From Persicaria tinctoria (taxonomy: Eukaryota; Streptophyta; Magnoliopsida; Caryophyllales; Polygonaceae), in contig JBANSL010000004.1 in the NCBI GenBank assembly GCA_037127255.1, forward strand, positions 28,176,467-28,240,466: DNA of 64,000 nucleotides, in the 5' to 3' direction. This document shows, one piece after another, positions 10,311 through 22,947 of the stretch (positions within the stretch are counted from its first letter, which is position 1; each line of letters starts with the position of its first letter). A model generated the notes under the pieces. It was not told the DNA's origin. It ran no database searches and worked only from the letters and a program-made list of their open reading frames with translations. Made by a program: the position numbers and the translations under genes.

Positions 10311-10729
10311 AATTTCAATCAGGTTGACACGAGAGGCATGAACAATGAACGATTGTAAGAATTTTCACTATACAGAGGCGCACACATCAGAGTTGGCGAC
10401 CAATGACGATACAGGGCACTTGTGCGAGAGCGATGGAGGGGAGAAGTGGAGAACAGAGATCTGCCGACTAGACTGGCGCCTAGAGGTTGAGGGCTAGCTG
10501 CGTTGTGCGATGCACAATTCGTAATTGATGAGCAGATTGAAGCAATTGATTGGAGGTGGAAGTCTAGGAGAGTGGGAGAAGTGGAAAATGAGGCATCTCT
10601 AGTTGGTGCTGACAGGGAGGTGTGAGTGATTAGAGGAGATTGATCATCGCCAATCGCCATGAAGAGAGGCGGTGAGCGTGCTTTTGGGGGGACAAGCTTT
10701 AGGTACGTTTTTTTACAAAGGTAAAATTT
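10311..10729. other. Unassigned segment; 113-codon minus-strand frame of unknown meaning
   Basis: The minus strand is open from 10660 to 10319, giving a Ser/Thr/Pro/His-rich 113-residue sequence without a motif I recognise. The base composition is richer in G/C than the flanks. It may be a decayed exon or chance. Confidence that it is a gene is low. Confidence 0.15.
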
Positions 10730-10731
10730 TA

Positions 10732-10866
10732 CTCCCTTTGATTAAAAATATAAGAAGTTTGATTTTTCAGCACGTATTTTAAGAAGTTAAAAAGTATATA
10801 AAATTTTATTATTTAAAAAAAACGTGTTGAATAGTACAAAAAACTTACATTTTAGATAAGAGGGAG
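10732..10866. mobile_element. Stowaway-like MITE, 135 bp
   Basis: The ends are CTCCCTTTGAT...and reverse complement CTCCCTCTTATC, flanked by TA at 10730-10731 and 10867-10868, which is the Tc1/mariner (Stowaway) target duplication. The inner arms are also complementary (CAGCACGT near 10770 and ACGTGTTGAATAG near 10822). No coding capacity. Confidence 0.7.
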
Positions 10867-10868
10867 TA

Positions 10869-11074
10869 TAAAATATCATTTTTATCTAATCTTTTTCAGT
10901 AATTTTATACTTTTTCATCAAAAAAAAAAGTAATATTATACTTATTACTACTTCGTGTCTGAATAGTAAAAAGACAATTAAAAAGAATGGATTGAGTAAT
11001 AATTTAGGGCGAGGCTACAATACACAAATATTTACTCAAAACATCATTAAATTTCACAAATTTTTACGGATCTT
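10869..11074. other. A/T-rich spacer, nothing recognised
   Basis: Low-complexity A/T-rich sequence lies between the MITE and the LINE tail. I see no gene or repeat boundary. Confidence 0.4.
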
Positions 11075-12490
11075 TTTTTTTTCCAACAAACAAGGATTTG
11101 GAAAGCATCATACATGGCTGATGCATCAACCAATAACATCCCTAAATAAGAGAGCTTGGAGGTTTAGATGAAGAGACAATGAGCAGAAAGTGTCAACGCG
11201 GCGTAGACGAACAATACATTCAACAACGGTTTTGACTTATCGGAAGATATGTTTGACGGACACCATCTGAAAAGCATGAGTCAACATCAAATGTCAGAGA
11301 CAAGCATTTCAAACTTCCAGGGACACTACCAGGTGCCGTTGAGAGCATTGACAAAGGCAAGATTATCCCCTTCTAAAGCAACATGTTGAAGAGCGAGCTC
11401 TTTAACAGCTACAACTCTTGCATGAAGTGTTAGGCTCTCCGCTTCTAACGCGGACTCTGTCCTGCAAAATAAGGCTTCTGACGCTAAAAGCGTACCATGA
11501 TGATCTCTGATCACAAACCTTGCAGTGGCATTTTCGAGCGGGATTTTCGATCCGTCAAAATTGATCTTCAAGGTTCCCATTGGCAGTGGCTCTCATTTGA
11601 TGTTTTTCTTCCTTCTTGGTCTAGATGGTTGCCTCGTGCTTGACTGCACTATATCATAGTTGTTTGTGTTCTTGGTCTTCGCCCAAGTATGTAGCTAATG
11701 TGTAATGTATTACTCCCAACCACTCTCACTAATGACATTTGAGTTGTTGAAAAAAAATCTTGTTTCAGATTGTCCAGATGCTCAACCACGAGCTTGTCTA
11801 TACAATCTACTGTTTGTAGTTTAGTCTCTTAAATATCTCGTTCACCTCGTGTGGTATTGATATTGATGCTTGTTTGATCTCATTTATCTTGGCACCCACT
11901 CTTGTGTTAATTTTTTTTAAATGAGGTTGCTGGATTTTAGGCATTCCATGAATAAGTGTTGAGCGTCCTCCATTGATTAGTTACATAAAGTAGAGGTTTG
12001 TGGAACCACAATGCCATTGATTGCGAGACATTGTTTGTTGGAAGTCCATTTGCTAGGAGATTGCATAGAATTTATTTTAGCTTTGATTTCATGTTTGTTT
12101 TCCCTATCCAATCGGAGTTGCTTGCTTGTTGGTTATGAGTCCTTGTGACTAGTTTTAGGGTAGTGATTGTAGAGAAAAAACCATTCTTACTTACTTTCCA
12201 ATAGATTCTATCCTCAAGGTAATTTGTGAGAATCTTGATGGATTCAATTTTGCTTATAATCTCTGTTGGAAGCATATGTGTGATTCCCAAAAGGTTCCAG
12301 GTTCGGTTTGGAGAGATGAAATTATGTACTCGCTCAAGGATGTCCACTTGACATCTCAGGAGCACTTGATCTTTGAGAGTGAAGTCCTCAATCCATGAGT
12401 CTTCCCAAAATCTGATTGTTTTCCTGTTCTCGACGTGCCATCAAAGTCCTTTGCAAAATTCATCCTTTAGCCCCATGAGTTTGCTCCACT
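11075..12490 (-). pseudogene. LINE (non-LTR retrotransposon) 3' end: zf-RVT and RNase H remnants
   Basis: Read on the minus strand, the segment has the 3' order of plant L1-type ORF2. First comes a zf-RVT region (FWEDSWIEDF near 12400, LPTEIISKI and DRIYWKVSKNGFFS near 12200, SMEDAQHLFMEC near 11960). Next is a plant-type RNase H (RVT_3) starting GTLKINFDGSKIP near 11575, with RFVIRDHHGTLLASEA and ALEGDNLAFVNALNGTW. Shifted frames follow (FQMVSVKHIFR, then LQALLFRDVIG). It ends in an A-tract at about 11075-11085, the poly(A) tail expected of a LINE. The endonuclease and RT domains are missing, so this is a 5'-truncated insertion with stops and at least one frameshift. Confidence 0.8.
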
Positions 12491-12946
12491 ACCAAGAGGC
12501 ATAGGGTTGACATGGTATACGGTTACCATAAAAAAATGGTGATTACCATATACTCAGTAACTGACAGGAGGAAATCGTTGTGTCTCATATCCAAATATGA
12601 CTCAAACCTACAAACTGGTATAGCAAGTAAGTAAAATGTAGATCCCACATAGAATCAAGTATTTCTAAGTAATGTGTATTGACCAATTAGTAGAAAGAGG
12701 GGTATTGGTGATTAAAGAAGAAAGAAGATAAAATAAACTATAAACAAGTTGATGCAAAACAATTTAGAGAAGATCGCTCTACCCACAACTATCCACTTTA
12801 TTTGGTCAAATTGATGTTGTAACTTCCTCTTGTCCTTTTATGATTCCTATGAATGTCCTTTTTCCGACCTAATATAGTTACTAGTCCAAATAGTCCTAGA
12901 AACCCTTATTTCATGAGCAGTCCCTAAAGATATTTGCAGTCTCTAA

Positions 12947-13286
12947 GACTAACTCCAATGGTTGTGTGTAAATGTGTACTTTTAGACATTTTTTTATCTC
13001 CATTGATTGCTTTTGGGGTGTGCAAATGTGCACATTTGAACATGTAATGTGCAAATTTGAGCACATCACATCCCCCATGTGTAAAAACATTTTCAAAAAG
13101 CAAGACAATTTTATTGGTGTATTTTTTATAATTTTTGTTTTCTTTTTTGTTTTAAATTAATTTTATTTGAATGGTGTGTAAAAAATACACATTTAACAAT
13201 TGGAGCAAAATATAAAAAGGTAAAGGTGTATCTTTACACATCTTGTACAAATGTACACATTATAGACAAAACCGTTGTGGATGGTC
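12947..13286. mobile_element. Tourist-like (PIF/Harbinger) MITE, 340 bp
   Basis: Imperfect terminal inverted repeats GACTAACTCCAATGG and GACCATCCACAACGG (10 of 15 match) are flanked by TAA at 12944-12946 and 13287-13289, the 3-bp TWA target of PIF/Harbinger. The arms share the palindrome-like AATGTGTAC/GTACACATT. No coding capacity. Confidence 0.7.
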
Positions 13287-13899
13287 TAAAGAAGGATTTA
13301 ACAACACATCCAAGTTTCCTCTCATCCAATTAGTTCAACCAGCCCTAAAGGGATAAGTTTGCTACTTGGGTTAAGGTTCACAACTAGTAATCTACAAAAC
13401 CCTAGCAATTGAATTGATTCTATCATGTTGATCAAGCAAGATAGAATAAAACAATCAACAATCAAACGCAAAGAAGTCGAAACATTAAATATAGGAAATA
13501 AGGAACAAGATTCAGAAACTCACAAATCATTCCAAACCACTACTACAATTGAGAGAAAAAGGTGCGGTCCATAGCAGCGGTTTTACTATGGGGGCGGTTC
13601 ATGGAAGTGGTTTTGCAAAGTGTCATAGGTTTAGCGGCGGTTTAATATATGAAGGCGGTTGTGGCAGCGGTTTTCAAATCTCATAGGTATGGAGGCGGTC
13701 TATCTACCCTTTAGAAGCGGTCTACAAATTAATAAAACCCCTATGGAAGCGGTTCTACAAAACCCATTAAAATAATTGACCTATGGGGGCGGTTTAAGAG
13801 ATATGAAGTACTGTAAATTTCAATACCCGGCCCGCCTTTAATTTCCCCAAAATTTTAAATACCCGCTGAAATAAAATACGTATCAAAAAAATCCGAAGC

Positions 13900-16800
13900 C
13901 CTAAAAGTCTAGGTTTAGAGGAAAACAAGCGATTTGGGGAGGGACGATCGATTCTTCGAGAAATTGGAGGTCTGACAACAAGCTATTCAGAGAGCGGACA
14001 ACGATTTCTAGTGATTCAAGGGAGATCGAAATCTCATGTTTCAAGCGATTTGGGGGAAAAATCCCAAGCTTCAGGCGATTTGGAGGAGAGGCGATTGGGA
14101 GGAGAAACGATTTGTCGGCTCGATTTACCAGAAATTCAAAGCTTCAAGTGATTCAAGTGTAGGAGGCTAGCAACTATTCGATTTTTCAAAGAATAGGTTC
14201 GACTAATCAATACGAAGTACTATGAAAGTCCTCTGAAATCAGGCGGTGAAGAAAGTCAAGAAACACCCTACAGTGTCGACGACGAGTTCCAAGTACAAAC
14301 CCTCCTTCTATGATTCAGTTTGTAGCATCAATTTTTTATTTTTTTTTAGAAATTTTCGGAATCTAGGGTTTACTATTTTTTTACGAGGCTAGAGAAAACT
14401 CAGAAAATGGATTATCCTTTGGAAAGATTTTCTAGTATCTAGTTATGCTCTTTGCACTTGGTGAAAAGAACAATGGATTAAAACTCCTTTGTATTCAAAG
14501 TCCAAACATTTTAGAGGATGTAGAATGGGATATATATGACGAAAATATCATTAGCATAACCATATATTGATCAAGAGCTAGGCTATGGTAATCGGGTATG
14601 ACAGCCTAGTTTTTGTTAAGGGAAAGAGATAGGGTGCCCACTTTAGTAGAGAAATATTGTGTACTGAATTATATGGTATGGATTATGGACTGAATATTGA
14701 GCATTACTCAATTTCTATCTGAATTGTGGAATGTGAACTGAATTTCTTTTAATTCAAACTCATAAAATTTGATTGTTGAATTGTGGGTTTGAATTCTGTT
14801 TTTTTTTTCTTTGGGTATCCTTTTTTCTTCATCTCAATATGCTACTAAATTTCAAATCTATAAGTATATCAATATATGTATTTTCTGTTGTATATATGTT
14901 TCTGGAAAGAGCAAAGTTTATGTATATCAATATATACTTGTTATTATTGAAACCAAAGCATAGGAATATGATATATATGTGTATATCTTTCTGCTGGAAA
15001 TATCAAAGTATATGTGGGGTACATATATGTTGCTATATATCACCATATAAATGTATCTGACAAGTGAACACTAGGAGAGAGATGGTATGTTCTCTACCAC
15101 ATGCCCATTATATATATAAAAAAAAAAGTTCCTTTCTCAGTGAGTCATGTATCTACTTATCATCAATGATATGTTATGTTAGGATTAGAAAGGATAAGTT
15201 GCTTGTTGGGCTATTGTGTCCAATACTCCTAATACTCATTTTTTTTGTTATTTTGATTGTTTATGTGCCTCTGTTTAGGACTAAGATAATTGATCTAAAC
15301 TAACATTGTTAAATATCCATTACAAAGCATGACATGTTAAAATTATTTGGTAAACTACTCTTAAACAACCCCCTTTTTTTACTTATATATAAAACCACCC
15401 TTTAATATTTCCAATTAACTACCTTCGGTTGTTTAAAAGAAAAAGTCATAAATGTGCTCAATTTTTTTAAGTGTAAATTATAAGAGATTAAAATCCTAGT
15501 TTATCGGTGAAAAGATCCATAAAATGTTCATGTTCAGGTCAAGCTTTTTTGAAAAAACAGAAAAGTTAATCACTTCTCCTTTTTTTTTAAGCTCAATATA
15601 TGAGAGCTGAAAGCCTGAAACTAGCTTTGTGAAGCATTTTGTAGTTCTTTTATGTCTCTCTATTTGAAAATTTATACTGGATTATGAAGCTTACTCTCTG
15701 GTACCTCTTGGTTGTGTTATATTTGCGTACTTTCTAGTATTTTATTAAAAAAGTCTGGAGAGCTGATTGTCTCACAGTTATATTAACTATTGAGCAATTG
15801 GGGAATGGTCCCTATACATCTCCGATTTTATAATATCAACTTTTTACAAGTTATAAATAAGTGAATATCTCTATGCTTTTGGATCTCATAAGACTCATTT
15901 TTGTTGAATCTTTCTTTTCTTTGTTTCTTCAAATAGATACTTATTTGATGAGCATTTTTATCTCATATACTGCCAAGTTTCGGGAGTGGTTGGACACATA
16001 CCGCGATTTTATTTTATTTTTATAAAAAAATGAGAACTTGATAAGATATGGGAACCATGCATGCTCTTGCATGTCTCACTAATTCGAGGGGAAGCAGCAT
16101 CTTCAGGTTTGTTAATTTTTAAGGGTTTATAGGTTCCAATTTCCAAGCCTTCTTTTGTAAGGCTTATGATTCTAGATGTTCCATTTTACTAGAGATTTTT
16201 TAAGCGCTTCACTGATTGGGGGTCTCATTGATTTGATTCTAGCAGGAATTCAATGGTGATTATTCTTAGTGTTTCGAGTCAATAGTGTGAAAGAGATTGA
16301 TATAAATGAGGTTAGGCTTTTGGGTTTGGGAAATATTAGTATATTTCATTCAATTGTTAATAACTTAATATGTTATTTATTCATTCCATATAAATGACTA
16401 AATGATGTTAGGTTTTTGGGTTCTCCATTGAACTCTCAAATCGTCAATAGCCATAGACGACCGTCGAGAACAGCAACGCCGGCGGAGCAAACGAAGATGC
16501 AGGAGAGCGTGGCGGTGTGAGGATTGCAACACCGACGGCTAGTGGTTCGTGCGAGGAGAGATGAACAAGAGGTATTTGTTCTCTTGTTGTTTGTAAATTC
16601 CCGAATTCAAGCTTTAGGGGTTTGGATAACGGGGTTTTAACTCCTTTCTGTACAACATCAGGATTTGTATTTAGTTCTAGTGCAATTTGAATTTAAGATT
16701 TCCGTGATTGAATTTTTAGGGGTTGGTGTTTCGATTTTGAGATTTCATATCAAATGAGCTTGCCTTAGAACTTGTTAATTTCATCCGGTCCAATTTCCAT

Positions 16801-17861
16801 AAAGTTAGTATATGTGATTGAAGTTTTTGGCGTAGAACATGCTTTGGTAGGTACAGATGATTTATTTTGCTGGAATTGTTTTTTCAAGTTAACGATATAG
16901 CCAACATGGCTCAAATGAAAGAGCAATGGGTATTAGAAAGGTTAAGGAACTGAATGGAAGAACATAGCTATACCCATAAAACAATTTCATATCAAGTTGT
17001 CATTCTGAAAACAGGAAAATGAAAGCACTAGTTTTCACAAGTTTACGGGTTTACGAATAGATTGTTAATGGATTGGAAAATGATATCGGTCAAGCTGCTG
17101 CTATTCCTAGAAGAAAAATTGCTCATTCTATTATATCAACTATGGATTTAATAGCTGTCCTGTTGTCAAAGTTGATACATCCCCTTAAAGTTATAATAGT
17201 TGTATTGTATTGTTGTCATAGTTGATCATTTTCTGTCTTAATGTGACCGATATCAGCTTTAATCTGCCTCATCCAGCAAGTGAGCCCAATGAATTTAATG
17301 ATTTTATAATATTTTTAAAATTATTTTCTTTTTATTGTTTACACTAGAAAAATGAAGAAATTGCACATTCTTATGGTTCATTAATTGCCTTTAGATTGAA
17401 GTCTTGTACTAATTAGTTGAGTGGCTTTTAATTTCATGATATGCTTTTATTTCTTTATCTGACTTATTTAAGCATAAGCTTCTTATCATGCCACTTGGGT
17501 TGGGCAGATCAACACAAGAGTCTCTTAGCTTGATGATGATAAGTTCCGTGAAGACCTCTTAGGTAAAGCTTTACAAACCTTTAGGTTGAATCAAAGTTAA
17601 TATTAAATTTCCTTGTGATCTGGTTCCAGCCGTAAGGACTATAATCACCCAATGTCGGCTATCATCTTTAGGTTGTTCATATATTTTCGGAGATGGACAT
17701 GAATGCTTTTTATTTCCACTTATGCGGTTATAGCTTGCAATTGATGATTGAACTGTATGCTTTATTATTGATTTAAGGCCTTTCAGTTTAGCCTGGGGAT
17801 ATATTTTTCTTTGTAGAATTCCTTATCTTTTTTTTTTTTTGTCTTCGTAACACATTTTTAG
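13900..17861. other. CACTA interior, mostly noncoding
   Basis: Two stretches look like plant transcript leaders: around 13910-14180 (AAAACAAGCGATTTGGGG and similar phrases repeated) and 16440-16570 (a G/C-richer patch with GACGACCGTCGAG and GCAACGCCGGCGG). The rest is A/T-rich with TATATGT-rich runs at 14860-15060 and no convincing frame above 100 codons. Confidence 0.4.
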
Positions 17862-17951
17862 GTCCAACCAAGACTAGTGCACAATCCTTGGATATTGAAT
17901 GCCCTTTTGAGAAGATTTCTCGTAGAGAAGAACATGCTATTGCAACTGCAG
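17862..17951 (+). other. Possible captured exon inside the CACTA element
   Basis: Ninety bases lie between a pyrimidine-rich acceptor (TTTTTAG before 17862) and a donor-like GTTGG after 17951. Two frames are open across the segment; one includes SLDIECPFEKISRREE. I do not recognise the product. The boundaries resemble a normal plant exon, which would fit gene-fragment capture by a CACTA element, but a single exon is weak support. Confidence 0.25.
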
Positions 17952-18508
17952 GTTGGTTTTAAATTCTGTTTTTTTTCCCTTAAATGACATGGGCTGATAT
18001 TGATGTGCATCTGTCATTTGGATTAAATGAAACGTGGGCACAACACAAGATGTTCACGAACCAAATAAGCAATTCTGTTTTTTGTTGCCTCATTCATAAA
18101 CTCATTTTCTAATTTCTCATCTAACTTGAAGATAGATTTATAGATCAAAGGTTTTCATCTGTCATAGATTTTGGGATGGGTTAAGGATGTGCCCTTTTTT
18201 ATTTCATGAATCAAAATTATGAATTTGCATTTTTTTTGGAAGATTCATATGATTATGAATGTGTTTTTTTGTTTCACATGCATAGGAGTGAGCTATTTCT
18301 CTGGCTCATGCAATTTGGATTATGAATGTGCATTTTTCGAAAGATTCATATGAAGTATATAGGGTATGAGGATTTACTGACATACCCTTGAGTATATACA
18401 TGTCTGTATCGTACTTGCTTATACTTTGCTATCATAATTATTGTTGTTAGTCTGATAGGGTGTTCTTGGGGAATGTCATAACATGGAAGAGCTTTTTGTT
18501 GATATTGA

Positions 18509-18850
18509 GTGCTTGAAATGCCGTATACCCACCTAGATATAACCAATTGTGATCTCCTTACCAAGTTGCTGAAAGGGTTGAGCTTGATGTCGAAGCTTGA
18601 GGTGCTCAAGGTGTTCATGATCTATGAACAGAGGCTAGAGAAAAAGTTGGGAAGAGGTGCTTCCTCCATTGTCGGTACAGGAACGCTAAGCGATGTGTGG
18701 TCCATGACGCCTTTCATCTTGCCCGCAGGGCTACCACTAGCACTCAATCCTGATTGTGCATCAGCATTAGGTTCTTTTGGTTTCATGCTACTGTTACAGA
18801 TAGATATTCGCCCTATCGTTTCCCATATCATGTTTTCAGATCCTTGGTAG
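18509..18850 (+). other. Unrecognised 113-codon frame inside the CACTA element
   Basis: The plus strand is open for 113 codons, with SKLEVLKVFMIYEQRLEKKLGRG-like basic/helical content in its first half. An opposing minus frame of 92 codons overlaps it (18622-18900). Neither matches a family I know. Both lie near the 3' end of the CACTA, where TNPA-like exons would be found in an autonomous element, so a decayed transposase exon is possible. Confidence 0.2.
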
Positions 18851-20135
18851 TATCTACTCTCTTTAAACACTTTTCCCATGTAATGAAGGTTATGTATCAA
18901 TGTAAATATTGTTATTTAATTTTAATGTAGATATTATTATAATGAAATTCATTAGTTATTTATGATTTTAAATAAATATAATTTTCATTGAACAAAGCAA
19001 ATTATATGCCAAAACCAACAAGTATAAAATCTATAAAATTAAAATATTTAAAATAAATATAATTAAAATATTTCAATTTAAAATGCAACAAAAATATGTA
19101 AAATTATATATATAACCGCTGCCATAGAAAATAAAACTGTTGCTTACGATCAGTGGAAGAAGTGTTTCCTTAAGGTAATAGGCAGCGGTTTTTCTTTATT
19201 TTTGGCAGCGCTTGACCACTTTTTATGAAACTGCTGCCTTAGATCAATAAAACCGCTGCCTCAGAGATAAGGCGACGGCAGCAGAAGCGGCGGGTCAAAA
19301 CCGCTTCCATAGAGCTTAGGCAGCGGTTTTCCTATATAATGAAGCGGTTTTGGACCGTCGCCAAATCCCGTAATTGTAGTAGTGAACAAAGCTTCAAATT
19401 GCAAATAGAACGAAGAGAGTTTAGTCGCTCATGGCGAATATCGCTCTCAATCTAAACCAAATTGTCTTCATCTCTAATCTAATTATTACGTGAATACTAA
19501 ATGAATGAAAACTAGGGTTAAACCCCTCTTATCTTCATGCCAAGAGTCGGCCAAACAAAGATAGATAAAATAGGTTTTAGGATAGAACAAAGCGTCGTGG
19601 CGCAAAAACCCTAAACGCGTCGCTCTGGGCAGCTGCGGCGGCCGCTACCTGACTTTTTTGTGGCAAAACATGCCATGACCGCTGCATCTACCATTCGTGA
19701 AAAATGCACTTCGAATCAGCTCTTGTGTTCAATATAAAATTTGTAGCTCTCTGAAAGAGCTTTCCAACGCATGGTCATAATAGTCAATTCGAAAACCGAT
19801 GCCTCCAAAAAGTGCAAAATAAGTTTAGCTTGCCTGGCAACAACTTATGCAGACTTGTTCCTCGTTTAGGCTCTCTTTTTCTTCTCATGACCTCTTTAGA
19901 TCTTCATTTAAGCTTCTTCTATCAACTTGACTTTCTCATCCAATGCGTTATCAACTCATATCTCCTCCTCTGATCCATGTTTACCTGAAATAATCAATAA
20001 AAATATGTAGATTCCGACTCCACCAACATATAGAACAAATATGCAAATTATACTTAAATCATGCATGATATGCATCTTAAATAAGCTAAATGCAACCTAT
20101 TATGTCTACATAAATGTGTGCTATATATCGAATTC

Positions 20136-21161
20136 CCCCCACTTAAGTTTTTGCTTGGCCTCAAGCAATGATAGAACAAACATAGAATTAATCATCCCAC
20201 AAATAAGATTTTCATGTTATAATTTTGGAAAAGCAACATCAAGGAGTAGGAGCCCTGAATAAGAGAACAAACATCCTAGAAAATATATCAGCGATCCAAT
20301 AGTAAGGCAAATTTAGTTCAACCTCATTGGGATAATGTGTTTCACTCATGCTCTCATGTGTTTAGGCATTAAAACTCAACTTTCAACTCAATCCAAAATG
20401 CTTTATACACTGTCAAGTCATTACATGCAAACAACATCATGAGGACTTTTATAGCGCTGTAATGGGCTTTGGTAGGAACATAAAGGTAAGGAAATACTTT
20501 GGCTTGTGGTGATCTGGATCAGGGAAAAAGGGTTAGTTATATACAACACCAAAACTTCTATACTTCCCAAACTATTCTAATGACATAAACTCCAATACAT
20601 ACAATAAGCTCTTCATTTTCAATAGCCAAACAACTCATGCAAATTTTTTTCTTTTGGATGATGACTTTTTTTTTCTTTTAAGCTTACTTTTGCCCCTAGG
20701 TGCCGATCATGTTATAATATTTTTTTGTAATTTTATCTTTTCAATTTACCAATTTAGTTAGTAAATCCCTAATATGATTTTGTGTTTGTGTAATGGATTA
20801 TTTTTATTTTTGATACAACGATTTACCATTTGGTTGTATTGATCAAACATATATTTCATAGCATCGACCTCATCACCACCATCACAATTGTCAACATCCC
20901 AATATCCCGCCCATTATCAAAATTTGTTTCAATGGCCACAACATATATAAGGTAAGACGTATGTTCGAATGATGTCGAATGACGCAATCAATATAAGTAA
21001 CTTAATAAACAGACATATAGAAGTGAATACGTACTCATCCTAACCCCTTGAATGGAGTCATCTGTGACGTGAAAGAGAGAGCGAACACGGTGGGGTAACA
21101 CAACTAATTTTTTTTCATTAGGGTACAACACGGCTAATTTGTATTCATTGAGATATAATTA
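20136..21161 (-). other. Athila-like 3' internal noncoding remnant
   Basis: From 20136 to about 20530 the minus strand resembles the noncoding 3' region that precedes Athila-type LTRs. The rest to 21161 is A/T-rich and I recognise nothing in it. No retrotransposon protein is readable here. Confidence 0.35.
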
Positions 21162-22576
21162 TGATAGAGCATGATTAGTATTGTATAATATATTAGATTT
21201 AGCATAGTTTAGTTGTGAATAGTGCATATTTTTTGTTACAATTACATGTTTACCCGTGGTGCTGGTAGAGTCGGAATCTATGCAATTTTATGGTTAATTT
21301 CGGGTAGATGTGGATCTGACGAGGAATGAGGACACTCTTGGATGAAGGAAGATTCAAGTTGAGGAATAAAAGTGAAGAGCACGGGAGCGAAGTCGAATTT
21401 CGAGACCCTAAGAGAAGAACAAGTCGGCATAAATTATCACTAGACAAGCTGAACTTGTAACGCATTTTCTGGAGGCCTCGGTTGTCAGAATGACTATTAT
21501 AAGCATGTGTTGGAAATCTCTTTTTGAGATCTACAACTTTCATGTTGACATCGAGACCAAATTCGAAGAGGAAAAATCGATGTGAATAGTATGGCTGCCC
21601 CGCGGCTCGAAGCCCATCTGGAGGATTTCGCTGATCGCTTGGCCGCCCCGCGGCCTGGGTTGGCTGCCCCGCTGCTTCTGCGGAAACGCCGAAAGATAAA
21701 CCAAATCCGAATTAGGGTTTTTTATGTTATTTTTGGCCAACTCTTGGGAGGCTTTTAAAAAGACTTTTCAAGGTTATTCTTTGATTCACCTTATGCACTT
21801 TAGAGATTATTGAGAGAGCGTTGTTGAGCATGAGCAACTAAACTCTCAAGGTTTCGCCTACAGTTTGGATCTTTGATTGTTGAATTTTGAGTTTCTTAAT
21901 CTAGTTCTTATTCCTATTCGAATGTTTTGAGTTCTTTGCGCTTAATTTCTTGAATGTGTTTTATTCTCTCTGGCCCGATTAATTAGTTAGAGTAGATTCA
22001 TTCAATTGCTATGGTTTTGCAGATTCCTCGCAGCGAACCTTAACCCAATTGGCAATCATACCCCTTTAGGACTCGTAGGCCTAATTTGATGTGTAGGAAG
22101 TTGAATACAAGTTGAATATCGACTCATAGCTTGATATTATATGTACCTTGGTTAATTCATACTCTTAATGCTATCTCTAGGTTGAATCTTAACCGTGTTA
22201 GGGTTATTTAGAGATAAGGGTTGCTAGGACTCGTAGGACTAGTAATGTACCAAAGATCTGGACAAGGACATTGATAGGAAAAGACAAGAACTAGAGGCTG
22301 ACACAAGGATCAAATTTATCAATCGAAGTGATAAATTGTAGGTGAACCTAATTCTCTCCACTGCATTCAACAACCAATTTACTTTGTTTGCATTGCTTCC
22401 TCTTAGATAAAAGGCGGATCTTTTTCTCACCAAAACCCCAAAATTCTTACATAGCGATTAGACTTGCACTCGAATTGAATAGATTTTCCTGTGGATCGAC
22501 CTCTTTCTTACCAACTATATTAGTTGTGAGTTTGAGTATTCTTTGGCAGGAACAACGACAAGTTTTCCTCTTGTCA
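21162..22576 (+). repeat. 5' LTR of the LARD-like element
   Basis: It starts TGATAGAGCATGATTAG and ends CTTGTCA. The 3' LTR at 27497-28930 aligns along the full length. Confidence 0.93.
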
Positions 22577-22581
22577 AAATT

Positions 22582-22599
22582 TGGCGCTGTTGCCTGAGA
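22582..22599 (+). promoter_or_regulatory. Primer binding site, tRNA-Asp type (degenerate)
   Basis: TGGCGCTGTTGCCTGAGA lies five bases behind the 5' LTR. The plant tRNA-Asp site is TGGCGCCGTTGCCGGGGA; three positions differ. Confidence 0.7.
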
Positions 22600-22947
22600 A
22601 TTCTTATCATTTTCTTGTGTTTTTTTTATCTCTAACTTTTGTATATATTTACATTTAACCCCGTTGGGGACCTATCTTCCCGTTCACGACACCTTGTTGC
22701 TAATATTTCTAGATGTTGAAGTTATGGTAGTTTCGGGGAGAGTATTTTGTTAGGAGAAAATTCAAGTATGAAATATAAATCGAAATTCAACTCTCTCAAC
22801 CACGCAAATAAACTACAAGACTTCCTCCCATTGTAGTGGAAGGGAATCAAGATCATATCCACTAGGAAGTGTGTCAGCGCTCGCCTTTTCAGTCCCATAA
22901 TGCTCTCGAAATCGACTAGGAAGTACTCGATCTCGAGTAATGTACTC

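Larger units (their letters stand above)
13538..19384. mobile_element. CACTA (En/Spm) transposon, 5847 bp, apparently non-autonomous
   Basis: The termini are perfect 13-bp inverted repeats CACTACTACAATT, flanked by the 3-bp duplication AAC at 13535-13537 and 19385-19387. Both subterminal regions are packed with GCGGTTT-type repeats: about ten in 13576-13800 in one orientation, and about seven between 19120 and 19360 in mixed orientation. This matches the subterminal binding sites of CACTA transposases. The interior has no TNPD/TNPA-like frame of useful length; it is A/T-rich with a few gene-like short segments. Mobility, if any, would need a transposase supplied elsewhere. Confidence 0.93.
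12560..20135 (-). repeat. Athila-like gypsy LTR (minus), interrupted by a MITE and a CACTA element (approximate)
   Basis: Outside the two inserted elements the sequence reads on the minus strand like an LTR of an Athila-type element. Near 20118-20150 the motif CCTCAAGCAA/ACTTAAGTGGGGGG marks the polypurine tract and LTR start. Near 19740-19780 the minus strand has GACCATGCGTTGGAAAGCTC, a block also found in the TCGA-family LTRs. Both ends are estimated; no target duplication was found. Confidence 0.4.

Noticed and set aside
14773..15303. Two 79-95 codon frames with hydrophobic segments in the CACTA interior
   Set aside because: A/T-rich low-complexity DNA (TATATGT runs) readily gives Phe/Ile/Tyr-rich frames; no start context or homology.
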